From: Lineus longissimus
Taxonomy: Eukaryota > Nemertea > Pilidiophora > Heteronemertea > Lineidae
Length of the DNA: 64,000 nt
NCBI RefSeq assembly: GCF_910592395.1
Contig: NC_088320.1
Coordinates: forward strand, 2,418,001-2,482,000
Direction: 5' to 3'
Position 1 is the stretch's first letter. Each line of letters begins with the position of its first letter. Below, piece by piece: positions 45,201 to 58,060 of the stretch. The notes beneath the pieces are model-generated. The model was given only the letters and a program-made list of their open reading frames with translations, was not told the DNA's origin and searched no databases. Position numbers and translations under genes: made by a program.

Positions 45201-48200
45201 CTAAATACATATTTTATACATTCAGGTTCTTCCATTTGTATGTCCAAATCTTTTTCAGCTTAATTTTCCCAATTTCAGGATATTTTCCAGGTTTTAATAA
45301 AATTTTTCCACCACAATTTTTTCTCTGCCTTGAGTCGTCTCTCTCATATTTCTTTTGCCAATTTCATTATACAGACTCGTCTCCATAGCGACCTCCATCG
45401 TCAAGGTAACCAAACAAATGAATAAAAAATGCAACTCATCTCCTAGGGATGGGGTTCCAGTTCGATCATAATGTGTAATTTTTTTTCATGCAAAGTTATT
45501 TTGTCAATGCCAATTCATTGTGAATTGGACTGACCGGGTCCTTGTGTGCACCCTGGCTACCCTTACTTGATCTTAATGAACATTTTTAAAACGACCTCCT
45601 TAATACAACTTCCAGGCTGGTTTACTTCTAGATTATCAAATTGTTGTCAAAGAGCTCATTGTGTTTATTTCAATCCATCGAACATCAGAGTGACCTTCGT
45701 AAAGAATTTCTTTTTTTTGGAGTACGGTAAAGCAATATTGCCTAGGTGTGACTTCTAAATATGCGAATTTTAACAGCCTTCTCATTGGTTTCTTGTTGAA
45801 TTTTGCATATAACTGATGAACCCTTAGTAGTGAAGAAAAAGAATCTGCCCTGTTAACTACTTATTTATTTCAGGATTACCTTTGACTCAACATTGAAAAG
45901 AATACTGCCATTGATTGAATACATGTACTTCTTGGTGATGGCTTTAGCAAAGATTTAGAACAGCGCATCATTTTTGTCAAAAGTGTGTTGTGTTCATTCT
46001 ATTGCTTTTCAGATCCCAATAAAAAGGTATGCTGAGTATAAGAAAATGAGTGACAAGACAGACATAAACACATAGCTCTCATCCTACTCTAGCAAATTGT
46101 CTCTTACGTATCAACTTGACTTTACTATGCTAGCTGAAAATGATTGGATCCCAACTGTGAAAATAATGGTTAGCACAATGTGAAAATAATAGTTCACCCA
46201 AGTATTAAAATAATGGAGCCCCTAATATGTTTTCTGAGCTTTCAGTCAGTGTTTTCTTCCCCTTTTATCTTTCATGGGACGTCACCCTCAACAGAACCAC
46301 ACAGCCAGCGCCACATCTTGATGGGTAAGTATTCCGTGTCTTCTTAGGCTGGGTTGTTGTGTATTGGATTGATGTTGTCACTTGTCACAAGCATACCTTG
46401 CAAGCATACGTAAGATCTGTTGCAGTGAGCGACTTGGCGGAAAATTGCCATTTGGTGGCTGTACGGTGCGTTTACATTTTCGGCAAACTCTCTGTATCAC
46501 TTTGAAGGAACATGCTTCCTAAAGCTTTATTTTCTTTTTTACAGTATCCATGTTGTGTTTGGCCAGGTGCTCCAAGGCCAAGCTCTCGTGAAACAGATCG
46601 AAAATCAGAAAGTTGACAGCAACAGTCGACCATACAATGATGTCATCATCGTTAACTGTGGGGAATTGGTGCCACAGAAGAGAAAGAGTAAGTATTTTAA
46701 ATACGCTCTCTATCTTACCACGAACCGGTGCAGGCCTAATCAGTGGACCTGTATCATCCACATGACTTGTGAAAATCTAATCTTGATTTATTCTTCAGGT
46801 CGGCCAAAGAAAAGGAAACCCTCGGTGTCACTGTCAGAAGACACAAGCTCGAGCGAGTCTGAATCAAGTTCTGATTCGGATTCAGACACGAGCGATTCAG
46901 AGACTGATTCGATTGAAAGAATGAAGAAACAACGACGGAAAGCAAAGAAGTTGAAAGTGAAACGGAAGTTGGAGAAGAAAGGGAAGAAGAAGAAGAAGAA
47001 GTTAAAAAAGAGAGGGGGCAGGTGGGTTAAACCTTTCGGCTTGGTTTGGTGAAAGTTGTGCACCCTGCTATCAAAATAATAAGAATTTTGTGACCTCATC
47101 TTAAATGTCCCTTTTATTGTCAGTTCCAGTGAGAGTGAGGAGGACGGTCGCCTAAAGCCAAAATATCATAGCACAGTGCGCCCCGATGAGATACCAGATA
47201 TTCCTAGACCGAGGTTCCTGTATCGAGGTAGCCCCCAACGCAGGTCTGATGATGAAGGGCGAAGGTCACCACCTCCCAGGTATGGGCGTCGTCGGTCGCC
47301 AGAAAGAGTGCCGTACAACTCCAGAGAATTTATGTCCAAGTCTGGCCGGCGCATCAAAGGAAGAGGGACTATTGTGAGTGTTATTGATGGATGTGAGATG
47401 TTGAATTGTCCTCCAATGATGTACTCTCAGAAAAACCTTCAAAGACAATGGGTGATATGAATAAAGAGTAGTAAATGCTTTTATCTAAAACTCCATGTAC
47501 ATTTACACTTGGCCTTTCTGTACAAAATTGAAGTAAAAGCATTTGCTAGCCTTTATTCATATCACCCCTTGTCTGCCCATAACACAAAGTGTGCACTGAA
47601 GATATTGATAACAATTCTTTTCATTTTCCACGTGGCATGACGTGGTTGTAAAAAAATGACCTCATAATTATCATGAAAGACTCAACTTTTCCATAAATTT
47701 ATGATACAGAGTTTCTTTGAAAGACAACGTCAAATCATATTCCTGTTTGTTTATCCGTTCCAGCGTTATCGCACACCAACCAGATCCAGCAGCAGAGAGC
47801 GTAGTGCAACTCCACCGCATTGGCGTCGTGAACAAGAGAAGCTGCGCCATCTGGATAGGCGAGCAAGATTCGCGCAGGATGACGATCGATGGCTGAAGGG
47901 AGATAAACTGCGGGGAACTAACCAGCAGGGAAACACGATCATATCGCGTAAACTACGGGCACAGATGGCGGAGAGTTTCAGGAGGGGAGAGTATGATGAT
48001 GATGAGATACCAAGACCTGGAAAGTAGGTACCAGTGTAGAAAATCTTAATCTTGGAATATTCGTGACTGTTTGAGTAGACCAGTTGGTCATGTCATGACC
48101 AGGTCAAGCTGCTTCCCGTGACTGAGTCTTTGATAACATTAGTATTTTAATAGTCAAAGTCAACGATGATCTGTCAGTGTTTCAGTTTTGTAACTCTTGC

Positions 48201-51200
48201 TGAGACTCTAATCTACGTGTTGGTTAAGTCCTCGTGATTTTTGTTTTCAGGCCAAGATCTATCGACTTGGGTAGCAAAGCTGATGCAAGACTCGAACGCA
48301 AACTCCGGAGAAAGGAGAAGAAGTGAGTTTACTTTTAGGGACTGGGCCATTTTGAGAAATTTTATGAAAAAGTAGGATTTACCCCAAAATAAAAAAGAAA
48401 CCAATTGTACAATTGAGAAAGTTATTGTACCAAAATGAGCTGACTGTAAGTAAGAACCTTGCAATGCCAAGGTGACAAGATGAGTAAATTTAGTCGTCCA
48501 TATTGTTTTTAGAAATGCAGTGAATTTCTTCTTATCTTCAGGTTAAAAAAGAAGCTGAAAAAGGAAAAGAAACATGCCAAAAAGCGCCGTAAGCAGCAGG
48601 GATCAGAATCAGAAGTCGATGTGTCGTCACCGGAGCCACCAATGTACCGGGAACCAGGTCGTCAAAGGCAACCAGGACCGGTTTCCATGTCGCCAATGCA
48701 TACCGATCCTCGTTCTCGACAGCAGGAAAGAGAATTAGAATGGGAACGGGAAGAGGTTGAATTCAGCAGAAGTCGGCAAATCAAGTCGCCTTCAGTGTCC
48801 GATGGGTCGCCACCTATAGAGCAGAGTGAAACTAACGGTAGAAATGGTCGTTCGAGGTCACTGTCTCCACTTGTGAGGGAAGAGGACCCATACGGAGGGA
48901 AAAAGGGCATGAAATCGTTCCAAATCAAAACGAGCAAAAAGGAGCCAAAAGTTTTGAAAGACGACGGTAAACGTACCATGTTTCAGGATCAGAGCAGTAG
49001 CGAACGCAGCTCAAGGTCAAGGTCACCGAGTCCGAAACGACGCAGTCGGTTTGAAGAGGCGGAGGAGGAGCTTTCACCGTCAAATCCGTTGAGTCGTCTA
49101 GCGAAGATTAAGCCGATAACTATGGAACCAACTGCTCCTGCTATGGTCTCGTAAGTAATTCTTTACTTTGTTAGAGCACAACTTTCACAGTGAAAATGGT
49201 GGATCGTCTCTTTGTCTTTCTTGTCACTCATGGTTAAGGTCTGAATCAAGTGGCACCAAAATTTCCCCTCACTGATCGGATGATTTACTTATCTTACAGC
49301 GTTCTACCGCGTGGGGATTCAGAGAGCCCCCCTCCCACTCACTGGAAGCCTGGACAGAAAACATGGCGGCCCAAGAGAGAAATCATCAGGAAGGAAATGT
49401 AAGCTGACATTACTGTAAATTGGGTTGTGTTCGTAAAGCCAAAAGCTTGCAAATTTTCCCAAAATTTAATGGTTATCTTCTCGTCTTATGCAGGCTACAA
49501 ATTAGCGCAAAGGTCCTATTTACTTCAGTAAGCTAAACAACTAGAAGAAGGTTTTGAAAACCATTGTAATGCAAACTGCTCATTGTATTACACAGTGAAA
49601 GAAGACTACGCACGGTGGGCACCAAGAAGGACAAAGATCCAGAGTTACCAAGGACACGTTCACCATCTCCAGAAGATGAGATAATGTCAGCCAGCTCAGA
49701 GCAGAGTGGTGACGACGGGCCTCTGGGCGATCCCATGAAATTTCTCAGCAATATTCAAGGATATGGGTCCCTTGTTCCACCTGGTGGTGAGAATGAGCAC
49801 TCAAGGAGTCCAGGATTGTCGTGGTCTGGCCTTGTGAAACATGACCAGCCGCAGAGTTCGGAGCCTGAACCACTCAAGGTGAAAAAGGTGAGGTTATTGA
49901 ATGGATGCACACTTATCCAAGGAAATTTGTCTGAGATGCAACCAATGTGAAGATTAACAATTTTTGGGGCTGCCAGCTTGTGAATCTACAGGACATGACC
50001 ATTCATTGGAAAGCTCTCAATATTGGGTATTATCCATTTTGTCAAAAACCTTCTGTTACAGGCACTGGTCAGTAAATGGGAGCCACCCGAGGAACCAGAC
50101 GATGGTGAAATTATAGAGGAACCCGATGGGATGGTCCAACTGGAACCACCTGCCAAAGTCTTCTTGATCAAGACACCCCCATTGCCAGATATCTCACAGA
50201 TCGCAGTCGAGAATCAGCTCATGTAAGTAGGATCTCTATTGACATTTTTAAGCATGTTTCAAGGACATCTGGTACATGTATGCAAGCACCTTTCATGTCA
50301 TCAATATATTCTGTTGTCTAACCAATGATGAAAATGTGTTTTGGTTGGTGATACAGTAAATGGCGAACTACAAGCCTAGAACAAATAACTTGCTCTCTTT
50401 CTCTCTTGGAGGACTTCCAACTCTGTCCAGGTGCTCGGGTCAACAAGTCGTTGTGCCACAGATTTGCTACGATGAACTGAAATTGTCAAGGCATTTGTAC
50501 GCATTTTTCCATCAATTTCCATTACTCTTCTTGCAGATTAAGAAAATCTGACATTGGTGGTGCTATTACGAAATCAAACCTGCCGCCAAAAGTTAGCGCC
50601 TCTACGCCGATGGTTCCAAGGAACATTGCCATGGCGCAGAAGTCACAGTCAGGCCAGCTACAGAAATCTCCAGGGCACGTTCCTAAGCCTCCGTCGACAC
50701 CTCCCAGAACTCCCGCTGAGGCGTCAAGACCGCCTCTGCCTATTCAGCCTCCTCTGCCGATATCCCAACCTCCCAAGCCACCAGGTCTGCCTGTACCGCC
50801 AAAACTGCCACCAAGACCGCCAGCGGAGCCGCCTAAACCATCATCAGGTCTGCCAACCAGACTCCATGGGTTGCCACCAAAGCCGCTTGCTGAGAGAATC
50901 GGTGCCTTACCTCAGAGGCCGACGAGCAGAAATATGAGGACGCGACCTCGTTCTCGTTCAAAGTCAAGATCTAGGTCACGGTCATATTCACGAAGTCGGT
51001 CAAGGTCGGGGCGCCTCACACCACCACATCGCCGGAGAAGTTACAGTCACTCATCACGCAGTTACAGCCGGTCTGTCAGTCGGTCACCAAGGAGACGACA
51101 TTCGTATTCCCGCAGCACGTCAAGGTCAAAGTCAAGAAGTCCTCGCCGATCTCGGGACAGATATCGCAGGTCACGTACAACGTCAACAAGCAGGAGTCGG

Positions 51201-51335
51201 TCTCCAGGAGGGCGGAGAGATAGTCGCAGTGTCAGTAGGTCATATTCGAGGAGTTCAAGGTCTTATTCTAGAAGTAGGTCAAGGTCTCATAGCCCAAGGA
51301 GGCGCCGATATTCAAGTGACTCTTATTCTAATTGA
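42277..51335 (+). CDS. NKTR: NKTR-type cyclophilin with RS domain (16 exons, 1104 aa)
   Basis: Exons: 42277-42337, 42608-42682, 43024-43131, 43432-43476, 44297-44384, 46295-46324, 46545-46687, 46799-47021, 47124-47373, 47764-48023, 48251-48322, 48542-49150, 49300-49398, 49596-49887, 50062-50222, 50537-51335; all phases agree. The N-terminal cyclophilin domain keeps catalytic [14 protein letters not shown] (Arg, Phe, Gln), MANRG, GSQFF and HVVFG. The Trp that contacts cyclosporin in CypA is His (PHLDG), as in PPIG/NKTR. Downstream are Ser/Asp- and Lys-rich tracts, [51 protein letters not shown] and a C-terminal RS domain ending SSDSYSN. These landmarks follow vertebrate NKTR in order more closely than PPIG. 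Such proteins are nuclear-speckle prolyl isomerases linked to splicing; the role here is inferred. The start follows an acceptor at 42261, so there is a 5' UTR exon upstream. Poly(A) signal at 51687. Confidence 0.92.
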
Positions 51336-51686
51336 TCCAGGAATATGTTTTATATGAACTGACCACTCCGTGCTTGGTTGTTAATATGTGGCAATCTTGT
51401 TTAAAAATGGAGGCGATATCATGTGAATCAAATGAACCAATCTCACAGAAGTAATCTCTAAAAGAATAGAAATGTGTAAATCTGTGAATCATAGTAGGCC
51501 CTATCTGTGAATCTATGTTTTATCTTCATGAAATCCATCCAGTCCTGGATATTGAATGATGAGGTTTTGATTGAAAACATTGCTATCATCACAATTTTCT
51601 GTCTCATGTAAAGCTCTAAAGATGCATTTATCTGACAAATGTTTTGTATTTCTGTGACTGTGGTAGATGGTGTGGTATTTTAGTTC

Positions 51687-51692
51687 AATAAA
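51687..51692 (+). terminator. NKTR polyadenylation signal
   Basis: AATAAA about 350 bp after the NKTR stop, followed by a T-rich element (TTGCTTTTATTTG). It is also conserved in the partial copy near 60658. Confidence 0.6.
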
Positions 51693-52221
51693 CTCATTCA
51701 GATGAACGAATGTTGCTTTTATTTGAAGTCGAAGGGAGTCCTGTGAAATACAAATAGCATTCCGCGACGTTACTATTTATAGCTCACAAGATCATTTGAA
51801 TAAGATATTGATGACGTTTTAGTCACGTGACAGTCGGACATCGACACTTATTTCTACGCATTTATTGAGCTTATTTCACGACAAAGTCAATTATCTTTGA
51901 CCCTGCATTGTTTTTAGCACGAATGATACCATAGAGACTAGAGTCAGAGAGAGAAATATTCAGAACAATTATGTAGTATTTCAAACACTCGGACATGTGC
52001 CAGATTGAATCCAACTGCCCTAGTTAGAAAGCCTGAATCCATTACGAAACTGCATGTTTGTCCGACATTGCCTGTAATTCAGCGATGGGGAAATAGAGGG
52101 CAGCAGCTGCAGTGACGTCATCTTCGCGGAAGGCTAAGGACCAGCACTTGTCCCATCAGAAAATAGTCGATATACATGGAACGAGTGTCATCGCCCGGGC
52201 AACCAAACTTGTCTTCGCTGA
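51693..52221. other. 3' flank of NKTR, duplicated at about 60664-61487
   Basis: No gene. The stretch is part of the second segmental duplication. It contains the ATATAC/GCCCGGGCAACC segment that leads directly into the first tRNA-like array unit. Relative to its copy it lacks the MITE near 61129 and about 30 bp of flanking sequence. Confidence 0.7.
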
Positions 52222-52532
52222 CGCCTCTCGATATGACGAAGGAGTATAAAAAGCCTGAGGCTTAGGATACCCTTTGACTAATTCTGATTGGAACACTCAC
52301 GGTCAGACACCAATACTTTTTTACCCCAATGTATCCTCGATAATACCAGCTGCCGATTCGAACCATCCTCGGTAGTACTCGAACGCCCGGAATCAGTATG
52401 TGCTGCAGTTTGAAAAGTTTGGGTGCAGTGCGGGGTATGATAATGAAAAAAAAATGATGAAAATTTCGACATCAGTACATGGATGATACATAGATAACAA
52501 GATAAGGAAGTAGAAAAAGAGAAAACTGCGCG

Positions 52533-52603
52533 AGATTCACCGGGAGTCGAACCGTAACCAGCCGATCCACAATCAAACACTCTTAGCGCTGAACCATCAA
52601 GGC
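52533..52603 (-). other. tRNA(His)-like module, array unit 1
   Basis: On the minus strand it starts GCCTTGATGGTTCAGCGC (degenerate box A). It has the anticodon loop TTGTGGA (anticodon GTG, His) and box B GGTTCGACTCC. One C of the T stem is lost (GAACCG on plus). Confidence 0.6.
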
Positions 52604-53363
52604 TTTCATGCTTAAGTGGCGATTTTATACGCCTCTTATATGCGGTATGCAAACGAGCGCGTCGCAATTGTGACAAGGTCGCGCAGGTGGCAAAGTGAAT
52701 CGCCGAAATAGTTTCAAGTAATCGTATATTTCGATGGTTGTACAGATTTTTCTCATCATATCGTATTTATATACCTCAGTGATATAAAAGATTATATTTG
52801 CAGTTGATTTAACGTTTGAATGGCCTTTTTTTAAAGTTGTTAAAAATCGAGGTCAGCAGGGTCAGAGTCAATCAATCAATTGTTTTGAAAGACTCCGGCA
52901 GGGTCAAAAGAAATAGTTGTTGGCGCCGATGATGTGTGAATATGGCGGATTTCCATCACACCCGTGAGATTTGCTCTCTAAATGGCCATGATGTGACGTA
53001 ATCTTCGCGGAATGCTAATTCCCACTGTCAGTGAGAGCTGGTCTTCGCTGACGCCTCTCGATATGACGAAGGAGTATAAAAAGCCTGAGGCTTAGGATAC
53101 CCTTTGACTAATTCTGATTGGAAAACTCACGGTCAGACACCAATACTTTTTTACCCCAGTGTATCCTCGATAATACCAGCTGCCGATTCGAACCATCCTC
53201 GGTAGTACTCGAACGCCCGGAATCAGTATGTGCTGCAGTTTGAAAAGTTTGGGTGCAGTGCGGGGTATGATAATGAAAAAAAAATAATGAAAATTTCGAC
53301 ATCAGTACATGGATGATACATAGATAACAAGATAAGGAAGTAGAAAAAAGAGAAAACTGCGCG

Positions 53364-53434
53364 AGATTCACCGGGAGTCGAACCGTAACCAGCCGATCCA
53401 CAATCAAACACTCTCAGCGCTGAACCATCAAGGC
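53364..53434 (-). other. tRNA(His)-like module, array unit 2
   Basis: Short-class unit with the same T-stem C deletion as unit 1. The anticodon-loop sequence TTGTGGA is kept. Confidence 0.6.
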
Positions 53435-54194
53435 TTTCATGCTTAAGTGGCGATTTTATACGCCTCTTATATGCGGTATGCAAACGAGCGCGTCGCAATT
53501 GTGACAAGGTCGCGCAGGTGGCAAAGTGAATCGCCGAAATAGTTTCAAGTAATCGTATATTTCGATAGTTGTACAGATTTTTCTCATCATATCGTATTTA
53601 TATACCTCAGTGATATAAAAGATTATATTTGCAGTTGATTTAACGTTTGAATGGCCTTTTTTTAAAGTTGTTAAAAATCGAGGTCAGCAGGGTCAGAGTC
53701 AATCAATCAATTGTTTTGAAAGACTCCGGCAGGGTCAAAAGAAATAGTTGTTGGCGCCGATGATGTGTGAATATGGCGGATTTCCATCACACCCGTGAGA
53801 TTTGCTCTCTAAATGGCCATGATGTGACGTCATCTTCGCGGAATGCTAATTCCCACTGTCAGTGAGAGCTGGTCTTCGCTGACGCCTCTCGATATGACGA
53901 AGGAGTATAAAAAGCCTGAGGCTTAGGATACCCTTTGACTAATTCTGATTGGAAAACTCACGGTCAGACACCAATACTTTTTTACCCCAGTGTATCCTCG
54001 ATAATACCAGCTGCCGATTCGAACCATCCTCGGTAGTACTCGAACGCCCGGAATCAGTATGTGCTGCAGTTTGAAAAGTTTGGGTGCAGTGCGGGGTATG
54101 ATAATGAAAAAAAAATAATGAAAATTTCGACATCAGTACATGGATGATACATAGATAACAAGATAAGGAAGTAGAAAAAAGAGAAAACTGCGCG

Positions 54195-54266
54195 AGATTC
54201 ACCGGGAGTCGAACCCGTGACCAGCCGATCCACAATCAAACACTCTAAGCACTGAGCCATCAAGGC
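54195..54266 (-). other. tRNA(His)-like module, array unit 3
   Basis: Best-preserved class: 5' GCCTTGA, box A TGGCTCAGTGCTTAGAG, D stem GCTC/GAGT, loop TTGTGGA, T arm ACGGG-TTCGACT-CCCGG. The acceptor 3' strand no longer pairs fully, so this is a SINE-like pol III promoter rather than a working tRNA gene. Confidence 0.65.
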
Positions 54267-55214
54267 TTTCATGCTGAAGTGGAGATTTTATTCGCCTCTT
54301 ATATGCGGTATGCAAACGAGCGCGTCGCAATTGTGACAAGGTCGCGCAGGGGGCAAAGTGATTTGCCGAAATAGTTTCAAGTAATCGTATATTTCGATAG
54401 TTGTATAGATTTTTCTCATCATATCGTATTTATATTACTCAGTGATATAAAAGATTATCTTTGCAGTTGATTTAACGTTTGAATTGCCTTTTTTTAAAGT
54501 TTTTAAAAATCGAGGTCAGCAGGGTCAGAGTCAATCAATCAATTGTTTTGAAAACTCCGGCAGGGTCGAAAGAAATAGCTGTTGGCGCCGATGATGTGAG
54601 CAATATGGCCGATTTCCATCACACCCGTGAGATTTGCTCTCGCCACGTCATGAGCACATTGAGGTGGCACTACACTGTGTGAAGGACGGCGTCAAGGGCA
54701 GCGTCTAGGCCACGGGCAACCGACACGAGGTAGGCTTTCAGTTCCTGCTGAGGCCTTATCATACATCATAGGCACTACTGACTATTGGAGTTGATTGGCG
54801 TTAGAAGAGGAAACTAGCTATGATTGGACCAACAGTGAATATACGTCAACGACCAGCGTACCCCTTTAACCATCTAGGCACAAGTGGTTTTCAATATCCT
54901 CCGCCTCTCGATATGACGAAGGAGTATAATAAGCCTGAAGCTCAGGATACCCGTTGACTAATTCTGATTGGAACACTCACGGTCAGACACCAATACTTTT
55001 TTACCCCAATGTATCCTCGATAATACCAGCTGCCGATTCGAACCATCCTCGGTAGTACTCGAACGCCCGGAATCAGTATGTGCTGCAGTTTGAAAAGTTT
55101 GGGTGCAGTGCGGGGTATGATAATGAAAAAAAAATAATGAAAATTTCGACATCAGTACATGGATGATACATAGATAACAAGATAAGGAAGTAGAAAAAAA
55201 GAGAAAACTGCGCG

Positions 55215-55286
55215 AGATTCACCGGGAGTCGAACCCGTAACCAGCCGATCCACAATCAAACACTCTTAGCGCTGAACCATCAAGGC
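55215..55286 (-). other. tRNA(His)-like module, array unit 4
   Basis: Short-class unit (GAACCCGTAACC, GCGCTGAACC) with an intact box B and the His-type loop. Confidence 0.6.
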
Positions 55287-56010
55287 TTTCATGCTTAAGT
55301 GGCGATTTTATACGCCTCTTATATGCGGTATGCAAACGAGCGCGTCGCAATTGTGACAAGGTCGCGCAGGTGGCAAAGTGAATCGCCGAAATAGTTTCAA
55401 GTAATCGTATATTTCGATAGTTGTACAGATTTTTCTCATGATATCGTATTTATATACCTCAGTGATATAAAAGATTATCTTTGCAGTTGATTTAACGTTT
55501 GAATGGCCTTTTTTTAAAGTTGTAAAAAATCGAGGTCAGCAGGGTCAGAGTCAATCAATCAATTGTTTTGAAAGACTCCGGCAGGGTCAAAAGAAATAGT
55601 TGTTGGCGCCGATGATGTGTGAATATGGCGGATTTCCATCACACCCGTGAGATTTGCTCTCTAATTCCCACTGTCAGTGAGAGCTTGTCTTCGCTGACGC
55701 CTCTCGATATGACGAAGGAGTATAAAAAGCCTGAGGCTTAGGATACCCTTTGACTAATTCTGATTGGAAAACTCACGGTCAGACACCAATACTTTTTTAC
55801 CCCAGTGTATCCTCGATAATACCAGCTGCCGATTCGAACCATCCTCGGTAGTACTCGAACGCCCGGAATCAGTATGTGCTGCAGTTTGAAAAGTTAGGGT
55901 GCAGTGCGGGGTATGATAATGAGGGGGAAAAAAATGAAAATTTCGACATCAGTACATGGATGATACATAGATAACAAGATAAGGAAGTAGAAAAAAGAGA
56001 AAACTGCGCG

Positions 56011-56082
56011 AGATTCACCGGGAGTCGAACCCGTGACCAGCCGATCCACAATCAAACACTCTTAGCACTGAGCCATCAAGGC
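56011..56082 (-). other. tRNA(His)-like module, array unit 5
   Basis: Long-class unit with box A TGGCTCAGTGCTAAGAG and box B GGTTCGACTCC. Confidence 0.6.
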
Positions 56083-57029
56083 TTTCATGCTGAAGTGGAG
56101 ATTTTATTCGCCTCTAATATGCGGTATGCAAACGAGCGCGTCGCAATTGTGACAAGGTCGCGCAGGGGGCAAAGTGATTTGCCGAAATAGTTTCAAGTAA
56201 TCGTATATTTCGATAGTTGTATAGATTTTTCTCATCATATCGTATTTATATACCTCAGTGATATAAAAGATTATCTTTGCAGTTGATTTAACGTTTGAAT
56301 TGCCTTTTTTTAAAGTTTTTAAAAATCGAGGTCAGCAGGGTCAGAGTCAATCAATCAATTGTTTTGAAAACTCCGGCAGGGTCGAAAGAAATAGCTGTTG
56401 GCGCCGATGATGTGAGCAATATGGCCGATTTCCATCACACCCGTGAGATTTGCTCTCGTCACGTCATGAGCACATTGAGGTGGCACTACACTGTGTGAAG
56501 GACGGCGTCAAGGGCAGCGTCTAGGCCACGGGCAACCGACACGAGGTAGGCTTTCAGTTCCTGCTGAGGCCTTATCATACATCATAGGCACTACTGACTA
56601 TTGGAGTTGATTGGCGTTAGAAGAGGAAACTAGCTATGATTGGACCAACAGTGAATATACGTCAACGACCAGCGTACCCCTTTAACCATCTAAGCACAAG
56701 TGGTTTTCAATATCCTCCGCCTCTCGATATGACGAAGGAGTATAATAAGCCTGAAGCTCAGGATACCCGTTGACTAATTCTTATTGGAACACTCACGGTC
56801 AGACACCAATGCTTTTTTACCCCAGTGTATCCTCGATAATACCAGCTGCCGATTCGAACCATCCTCGGTAGTACTCGAACGCCCCGAATCAGTATGTGCT
56901 GCAGTTTGAAAAGTTTGGGTGCAGTGCGGGGTATGATAATGAGGGGAAAAAAATGAAAATTTCGACATCAGTACATGGATGATACATAGATAACAAGATA
57001 AGGAAGTAGAAAAAGGAGAAAACTGCGCG

Positions 57030-57101
57030 AGATTCACCGGGAGTCGAACCCGTGACCAGCCGATCCACAATCAAACACTCTAAGCACTGAGCCATCAAGG
57101 C
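57030..57101 (-). other. tRNA(His)-like module, array unit 6
   Basis: Long-class unit, almost identical to unit 3 in the tRNA-like part. Confidence 0.6.
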
Positions 57102-58060
57102 TTTCATGCTGAAGTGGAGATTTTATTCGCCTCTAATATGCGGTATGCAAACGAGCGCGTCGCAATTGTGACAAGGTCGCGCAGGGGGCAAAGTGATTTG
57201 CCGAAATAGTTTCAAGTAATCGTATATTTCGATAGTTGTACAGATTTTTCTCATCATATCGTATTTATATTACTCAGTGATATAAAAGATTATCTTTGCA
57301 GTTGATTTAACGTTTGAATTGCCTTTTTTTTAAGTTTTTAAAAATCGAGGTCAGCAGGGTCAGAGTCAATCAATCAATTGTTTTGAAAACTCCGGCAGGG
57401 TCGAAAGAAATAGCTGTTGGCGCCGATGATGTGAGCAATATGGCCGATTTCCATCACACCCGTGAGATTCGCTCTCGTCACGTCATGAGCACATTGAGGT
57501 GGCACTACCCTGTGTGAAGGACGACGCCAAGGGCAGCGTCTAGGCCACGGGCAACCGACACGAGGTAGGCTTTCAGTTCCTGCTGAGGCCTTATCATACA
57601 TCATAGGCACTACTGACTATTGGAGTTGATTGGCGTTAGAAGAGGAAACTAGCTATGATTGGACCAACAGTGAATATACGTCAACGACCAGCGTACCCCT
57701 TTAACCATCTAGGCACAAGTGGTTTTCAATATCCTCCGCCTCTCGATATGACGAAGGAGTATAATAAGCCCGAAGCTCAGGATACCCGTTGACTAATTCT
57801 GATTGGAAAAGTCACGATCCGACACCAATACTTTTTTACCCCAGTGTATCCTCTATAATACCAGCTGCCGATTCGAACCATCCTCGGTAGTACTCGAACG
57901 CCCGGAATTAGTATGTGCTGCAGTTTGAAAAGTTTGGGTGCAGTGCGGAGTATGATAATGGAAAAAAAATAATGAAAATTTCGACATCAGTACATGGATG
58001 ATACACAGATAACAAGATAAGGAAGTAGAAAAAAAGAGAAAACTGAGAGAGATTCACCGG

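Larger units (their letters stand above)
52222..58060. repeat. Tandem array of 0.8-1.0 kb units with tRNA(His)-like modules
   Basis: Seven head-to-tail units start at the shared word CGCCTCTCGATATGACGAAG at 52222, 53052, 53883, 54902, 55698, 56718 and 57737. Spacings are 830, 831, 1019, 796, 1020 and 1019 bp, and the last unit is cut at 58060. There are two classes. Short units carry GAACC(C)GTAACC and GCGCTGAACC. Long units carry GAACCCGTGACC and GCACTGAGCC, plus an extra tail of about 200 bp (GTCATGAGCACATTGAGG ...). Order is mixed, with diagnostic sites reshuffled in unit 3. Each unit has a tRNA-like module on the minus strand, so the array looks like a tandemly amplified SINE or a satellite built around one. 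The conserved ORFs in it look like shadows. Confidence 0.9.

Noticed and set aside
50554-50937. 127-aa plus-strand ORF rich in Arg, Gln and Leu (also at 59525-59908)
   Set aside because: It is an out-of-frame shadow of the Pro-rich part of NKTR exon 16, whose frame is fixed by splicing.
52278-57107. Recurrent ORFs in the array (for example the 98-aa minus frames and the 67-aa MNCLF-type plus frames)
   Set aside because: They recur only because the units are repeated. The minus frames begin in the tRNA-like module, and no protein motif is present.
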